Assembly (NCBI GenBank): GCA_964030785.1
Contig: OZ034974.1
Span: forward strand, 46,940,003-47,004,002
Length of the DNA: 64,000 nt
Direction: 5' to 3'
Source of the DNA: Siderastrea siderea
Lineage: Eukaryota; Cnidaria; Anthozoa; Scleractinia; Rhizangiidae
Positions within the stretch are counted from its first letter, which is position 1; every line of letters starts with the position of its first letter. A program made the translations under genes and the position numbers. Positions 59,900 through 64,000 of this stretch are shown one piece after another. The notes below the pieces were generated by a model. The model did no database searches, was not told where the DNA came from, and saw nothing but the letters and a program-made list of their open reading frames with translations.

Positions 59900-60936
59900 T
59901 GACGTCATTTTCCCGCCAAAAACCGTTAAAATCGAAAAACAAAAATCATACGATTGTTTGCAATTAAGAAGTCTGTTACGTTGCAAAGTTTGAGCTCCAC
60001 TGGATTAAAAACACAAAAGTTATTCCTAGAGTGCCGCTTCAGGCCTCATGCTGGCCCGGCGTGTCGGCACACACGAAGGGACTTGTTGCAGGGCCTAGTC
60101 CCCTGTAATGTTTATACAATGGGACTAGTCGCAGGGACAAGTCCCTTGAAGAGTCTACACGCGGAGACCTGTTAACAGCAAAATAGCAAAATTTTACAGC
60201 GGTCATTTAAGTGGCAAAGAAGCTCGTTAATTTGAGAGAAAAGAAAAATATCTACACTTTCCCACTATCTTTCATGTTTCAACTGCATCAGGAATAAATC
60301 TTACGATTTCAAACGAAAAAACTGCTTCAGACGTTCGGCTCAATAAAACCGTACGCTTTTCATCTATACGTCAACGAGTAATTGTCATTTGCAACTTCGA
60401 TAGCCTTTTTCTCGAGTGTCCTACTAGATTGCTGATACCAGCCACTGTTCGATCAAGATCCCCTAATACAGGCAAATACAATATTTGTCCAGGCCAACTG
60501 GCAAAAAAGTAAAAGATTCCCATTTGGTCACAGGGACTTTAATAACCCACGCGAACACGTCACACAAAGGGACCAAGCATAGTTTGTGGAACAAGTCCCC
60601 TCAGTGTTTATTTACTACTATAGGTATCGTTCCTTTAGTTGAAATGTTCGCGATAAATTGAGCAGAAGTGCTGCAGTGGTTCATGAGCCCTTTTTTTGCA
60701 GCGCTATGAATACCTCTTGATGAAAATCAGCAACATAAAGGTTCAGTTTCAAATAAACGTGGGTACCTTGAATAAACGTCTAATAAACTGAGTTGAACCG
60801 GCATTTATTTGAACCCGATGCTTGCTCGAGAAAATACGGTAAATGTTGGTAATGTTTGTGTATTTTATCACGTGCAAATAGTTTTGGTGAGAGCGCACTT
60901 TAAAGAGAGTGAATTACATGAGATCTGCCCATACAA
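59900..60936. other. no gene seen; GGGACTTGT motifs
   Basis: Scattered copies of AGGGACTTGT/ACAAGTCCC in both orientations occur near 60075, 60140 and 60590, a decayed dispersed repeat. Nothing else is supported. Confidence 0.4.
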
Positions 60937-61829
60937 TCACATAACTGGAGTATCGGTGGGGAATTGCAAGGGCAAAATGGCAAGGAAATTTCTCATTATA
61001 ACATTAAAGTCTCCGCCTCTCCACTGGCGCCACATTCTCTCGTCTAAATAGCTCTGTAGATGTTCTCTCCGTATACCTTTTCCTCGTATTTGCCCTAGCT
61101 TTAGTTGGCTCCAGCTGGATTCAGCCTCCTGGGTATGTACTCCAGTACGCGGATCGACAAAATTACGCCTGTGGACGACAACATGATGGGAGCTGACGTT
61201 TGGCAGGGCAGCCACTCCTCCGTAGGCTGGCCAATCGTCGGAGTGGACTTCGGTGCCAGGCAGGACGCTACGTTGAATGATTGGCAGGAGAGTGGCTGCA
61301 TCCCTCCGATCTACCACCTGGAAGTACCCTCTAGCCGGACTGTACTCAGGCGATACTATCCCAAAAACCCACGAGTCACGTGCCGCTCTCCTTCCCCTGT
61401 TATACTGAAATTCAGGATTTTTTGTTAATGAACGATTGCAATAAGAACCAGCATATAACAACCCCAGTAATAATATCGTGACTTAGCTCTATTAAACTGC
61501 AGAATTATTTGTTAAAAATTACTCTCTCAGGGTTTACCTTCGCTTTGTGGTTGAATTTGCTTTCGTCGCATTTGACTACAACACCGGCTCCCCCAAAAGG
61601 TATAATTGGTCTGAGCTGTAAGTCCATGGAACAGACATCCCGCAATCGTCTGCAAATCCTTGACACCAGGCTCTTAGTTATGGACAAAGCTCGAGCAATT
61701 CTTTGTTGCGAGTCGTCTTGTGTGAAAAAGAAGATGGCCTTGAGAAGAGTTCCCAAGGCAATCTTCGGAAATATTTCAAAGAGGCTGTTCGTTCGCAAGT
61801 TTCTTCTTTTTTTGCATCCTCTGCATCGC
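60937..61829 (-). CDS. Merlin (ISXO2/IS1595-type) transposase, two exons visible
   Basis: Exon 1 is 61829-61538 and exon 2 is 61404-60937, both read on minus. They join in phase across a 133-bp GT-AG intron (KFNHKAK then [15 protein letters not shown]). Exon 1 opens in phase 2 with [16 protein letters not shown], the end of the zinc ribbon typical of the family, so an upstream exon with the first cysteine pair is missing from this model. The DDE-type catalytic residues appear intact: [14 protein letters not shown] and the Glu of [23 protein letters not shown] is a family signature. The enzyme would cut and paste the element's own ends. No stop or frameshift is seen. Terminal repeats were not located, so it could be an element copy or a host-retained gene. 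Confidence 0.85.
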
Positions 61830-63176
61830 CTTTTAACAGATAACAGGAAAGAAAAAATCCTTAATAATAAGAATTATTACAGTGGAAGCCTGTCATACAA
61901 CTACCACTTTTTGATCTTCATTTAGTTGCATCCAGCAACTACCAAAACAAGTAAATAGAGTCAACGCGAGCCATAGAACAAATTGTTGAATTAAAAATAC
62001 TACTTTCACGGCTAAAAAAGGTTTAACAAAGGAAAAAACCGAGCGTTTTCGAGTAATTAAAAGTCAAGGTTAGGGTGAAATAGACCTTCCCTATGTGCAT
62101 ATTTTTATATGGTTTAGGTGATTCCCGATGGGAACAGTTTCGCAACGAAAGAATGAACTTGTTTGTTCAAATTGGGACTCCATTGTTGGATCATTAGGCC
62201 TTCAATAATTTCTGCGGTTGCTAAAAGAATGGGCCGTACAAACAACTAAAAGAATGAGACGGATTCTCGCCAAGGGACGGGCAGGTTCAGAGTCAGTAAA
62301 ACGCTGTCTGTGACAACTTGGTCTGAGAGGTTGATGATAGGAACAGAGAAGTTGTTTTCATGCACGGTGTTTAGTTCCCTGAAGTTTAATAAACATTTCG
62401 TTGTTATTGTTTTGTTTTTGTTTTTGTTTTTTTTTGGGGGGGGGGAGTGGAACGAAGAGACTCTCATCGCTCGGTTTAAAGCGATTTCGATGGGCTTTCA
62501 GTGTTATTCGATGTCGAAGTTTGTAAAACTCTGCATAGTGTTGAGCAAGGATGTTCTTTCGTAAGTGTCTGTTAATCGATGCTAACTCTGCGAAGTTTAA
62601 GGCTGCGTTGTCGATTTCCTTTAAGAATTACTCCTCACGGCACCATGACGGTCAGCGTCGGATGCATAGTTTTCATTTTTTCATTTTCTCTAGCGAAGAC
62701 TGCGTTCCAAAGAGATTTGTGGACGAAGCCAATGGTTTCCTTTTGGTGATTGATGAATACTTCGCGATCGAGGAAATAAATAGACTGTGTTGACGCATTG
62801 CCGCTGAGTTTTTGAAAATCGGGGCAAGACAAACAATCTTCCATCTTGTTTTGACATTTACTAAAACTGATCACTGCATGAGCTAAACACATCATCGGTT
62901 TTCCGAAGCTGTTGTCAACCCATGATATTAATGACTGGTAAGTGTTTCGGTCGTGTGCGGATTCGTTCTATGATTGCAAATCTTAATTTCAGATTCTGAA
63001 AATGCGTGGTTATCCCATTTTTTTGCTTTTGATTCTTATAGCCCTTCCTAAAATCTGCTTTTCCCACAGAGTCGTTAATCGTGCATAAATACCGTTCTTT
63101 TGGTAGCCAAACTCCTCAACTGAAAAACCCGAATATCTCAGATCTTGATGCGAAGTAACAAAAGGAGGCACCTCCC
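61830..63176. other. no supported gene
   Basis: Sequence upstream of the Merlin exon. A minus-strand frame at 62246-62467 contains FRELNTVHENNFS, which might be an N-terminal transposase exon, but it has no verified splice link. G-run near 62437. Confidence 0.4.
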
Positions 63177-63180
63177 TTTA

Positions 63181-63385
63181 CCCTGTCACTCCCAGAGTCA
63201 GCTATGGAGACATTAAGGTGATTCTCACTTCTTAGTCTGTGGATAAAATTGTTTGGTGTGACTATTCAAATGAAACCTTTTCAGCAGTACTTTCACATGG
63301 TACTATTTATATTTAAGTATTTTTCGAAATGAAAGTTGGGATTTGTCTTGAATTTTGATTGAAGGCACTCTTGGGAGTGAAAGGG
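63181..63385. mobile_element. 205-bp MITE, TTAA-type ends
   Basis: Starts CCCTGTCACTCCCAGAGT and ends ACTCTTGGGAGTGAAAGGG. It is flanked by TTTA (63177-63180) on the left and TTAA (63386-63389) on the right, i.e. one base changed from a TTAA duplication. The tips resemble those of the element at 20590 in starting CCCT and facing TTAA. Confidence 0.7.
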
Positions 63386-63389
63386 TTAA

Positions 63390-64000
63390 GTCAGACTGAC
63401 TAACTTCCATTCCAATACACACCTGTCTCTTGCTTCTTGTTCCAAATGATATCTCTCTTCTCTCTCAATATACATTAATTAATATGTGCAATACATCAGC
63501 ATCACTCACTCTACTGCATAGAAACCAAATTATGAAGGGCTTAGTTAATTTACCAGGAGTGACAGCAACATTCGTTAAGTCTACCATTTGAATTTTTGGC
63601 ATTTTCATAAAAACAAACTATTGACTTCCCTGTTTATTTTATAATTAACTGGCTCACTTATCGTGAGTGGATCTAGTCAGTTATTTTTTGCGTAGAAAAC
63701 ATAATTTTTGGTCGGAAATATCCGACCGTTCTTTCGGCTTCGGATTCGTCATTAGCTTTCACATTTCCTTTCATCTGTTATTTTAAAATTCTGATGAATT
63801 GTTTGCTTGGTGTTATGAAATTAAGTTCTTATACAACTTTGAACTCTTTTATCGCGATAAAAAGAACTCTGTTACACGTGTGGAATAAGGCAAGTCCGAG
63901 GTTGAGAGAAAGAAATTAAACTTAATTCAAAATAGAAATTAGAACGTAATAAAGTAAGTATAGTCTAACGGCTCTCTTGAAACAAGTTATGATGGATCAA
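63390..64000. other. no gene seen
   Basis: AT-rich sequence with no exon candidate or repeat that I can support. Confidence 0.5.

Overview
The window looks like animal nuclear DNA from a cnidarian, most likely an anthozoan such as a stony coral. That assignment is inference. It rests on AT-rich sequence with small exons and GT-AG introns, many palindromic MITEs, a Penelope-like element with a GIY-YIG nuclease, an intron-bearing Merlin transposase, TTAGGG-type repeats, and an HMGXB3-like cysteine-rich gene of a kind I recall as common in cnidarian genomes. There are no operons, no recognisable rRNA or tRNA genes and no CRISPR array. Most of the sequence is non-coding or repeat-derived.

Layout. 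1-2.7 kb: no gene, two short inverted-repeat elements. 2.7-12.15 kb: a large palindrome with arms of about 1.8 kb and a 1.15 kb spacer. Its left arm is split by a 4.67 kb terminal-inverted-repeat element (3371-8042) with a clear 9-bp target duplication; the other arm preserves the empty site. 12.18-13.59 kb: a second, more diverged palindrome. 13.68-20.45 kb: a nested mosaic. A TA-flanked 6.8 kb element carries inverted minisatellite arrays at its ends and contains a 149-bp MITE, a 4.5 kb TA-flanked element with inverted GATC-rich arrays, telomere-like minisatellites and a 609-bp Harbinger-like MITE. 22.47-27.0 kb: a plus-strand gene of small phase-1 exons, including a duplicated exon pair, of unknown function. 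27.6-30.9 kb: a CG-rich GAGATC minisatellite element, then a 2.5 kb array of short GTAGCCCT-type units with 839-bp higher-order structure. 31.8-39.9 kb: an HMGXB3-like gene on the plus strand. 44.05-50.7 kb: a gene with a UBX-like ubiquitin fold, a CCAAT/E2F-type upstream region and one probable GC-AG intron; it is followed by a 125-bp minisatellite. 52.1-54.9 kb: a tandem array of Lys/Glu-rich exons. 55.18-56.1 kb: the 3' end of a Penelope-like element. 58.6-59.9 kb: inverted-repeat elements. 60.9-61.8 kb, minus strand: a Merlin (ISXO2-type) transposase in two exons with its catalytic residues intact. 62-64 kb: no gene apart from a TTAA-type MITE.

The most unusual theme is a set of DNA elements whose terminal inverted repeats enclose inverted minisatellite arrays. 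Some have similar tips (CCCTGGTGAAAA and CCCTTGTGAAAA) and GATC-centred subterminal repeats. I recognise no transposase in them. The host genes are ordinary multi-exon genes. Exon phases were checked by hand; two of the models contain a single-phase conflict, which I report as found.
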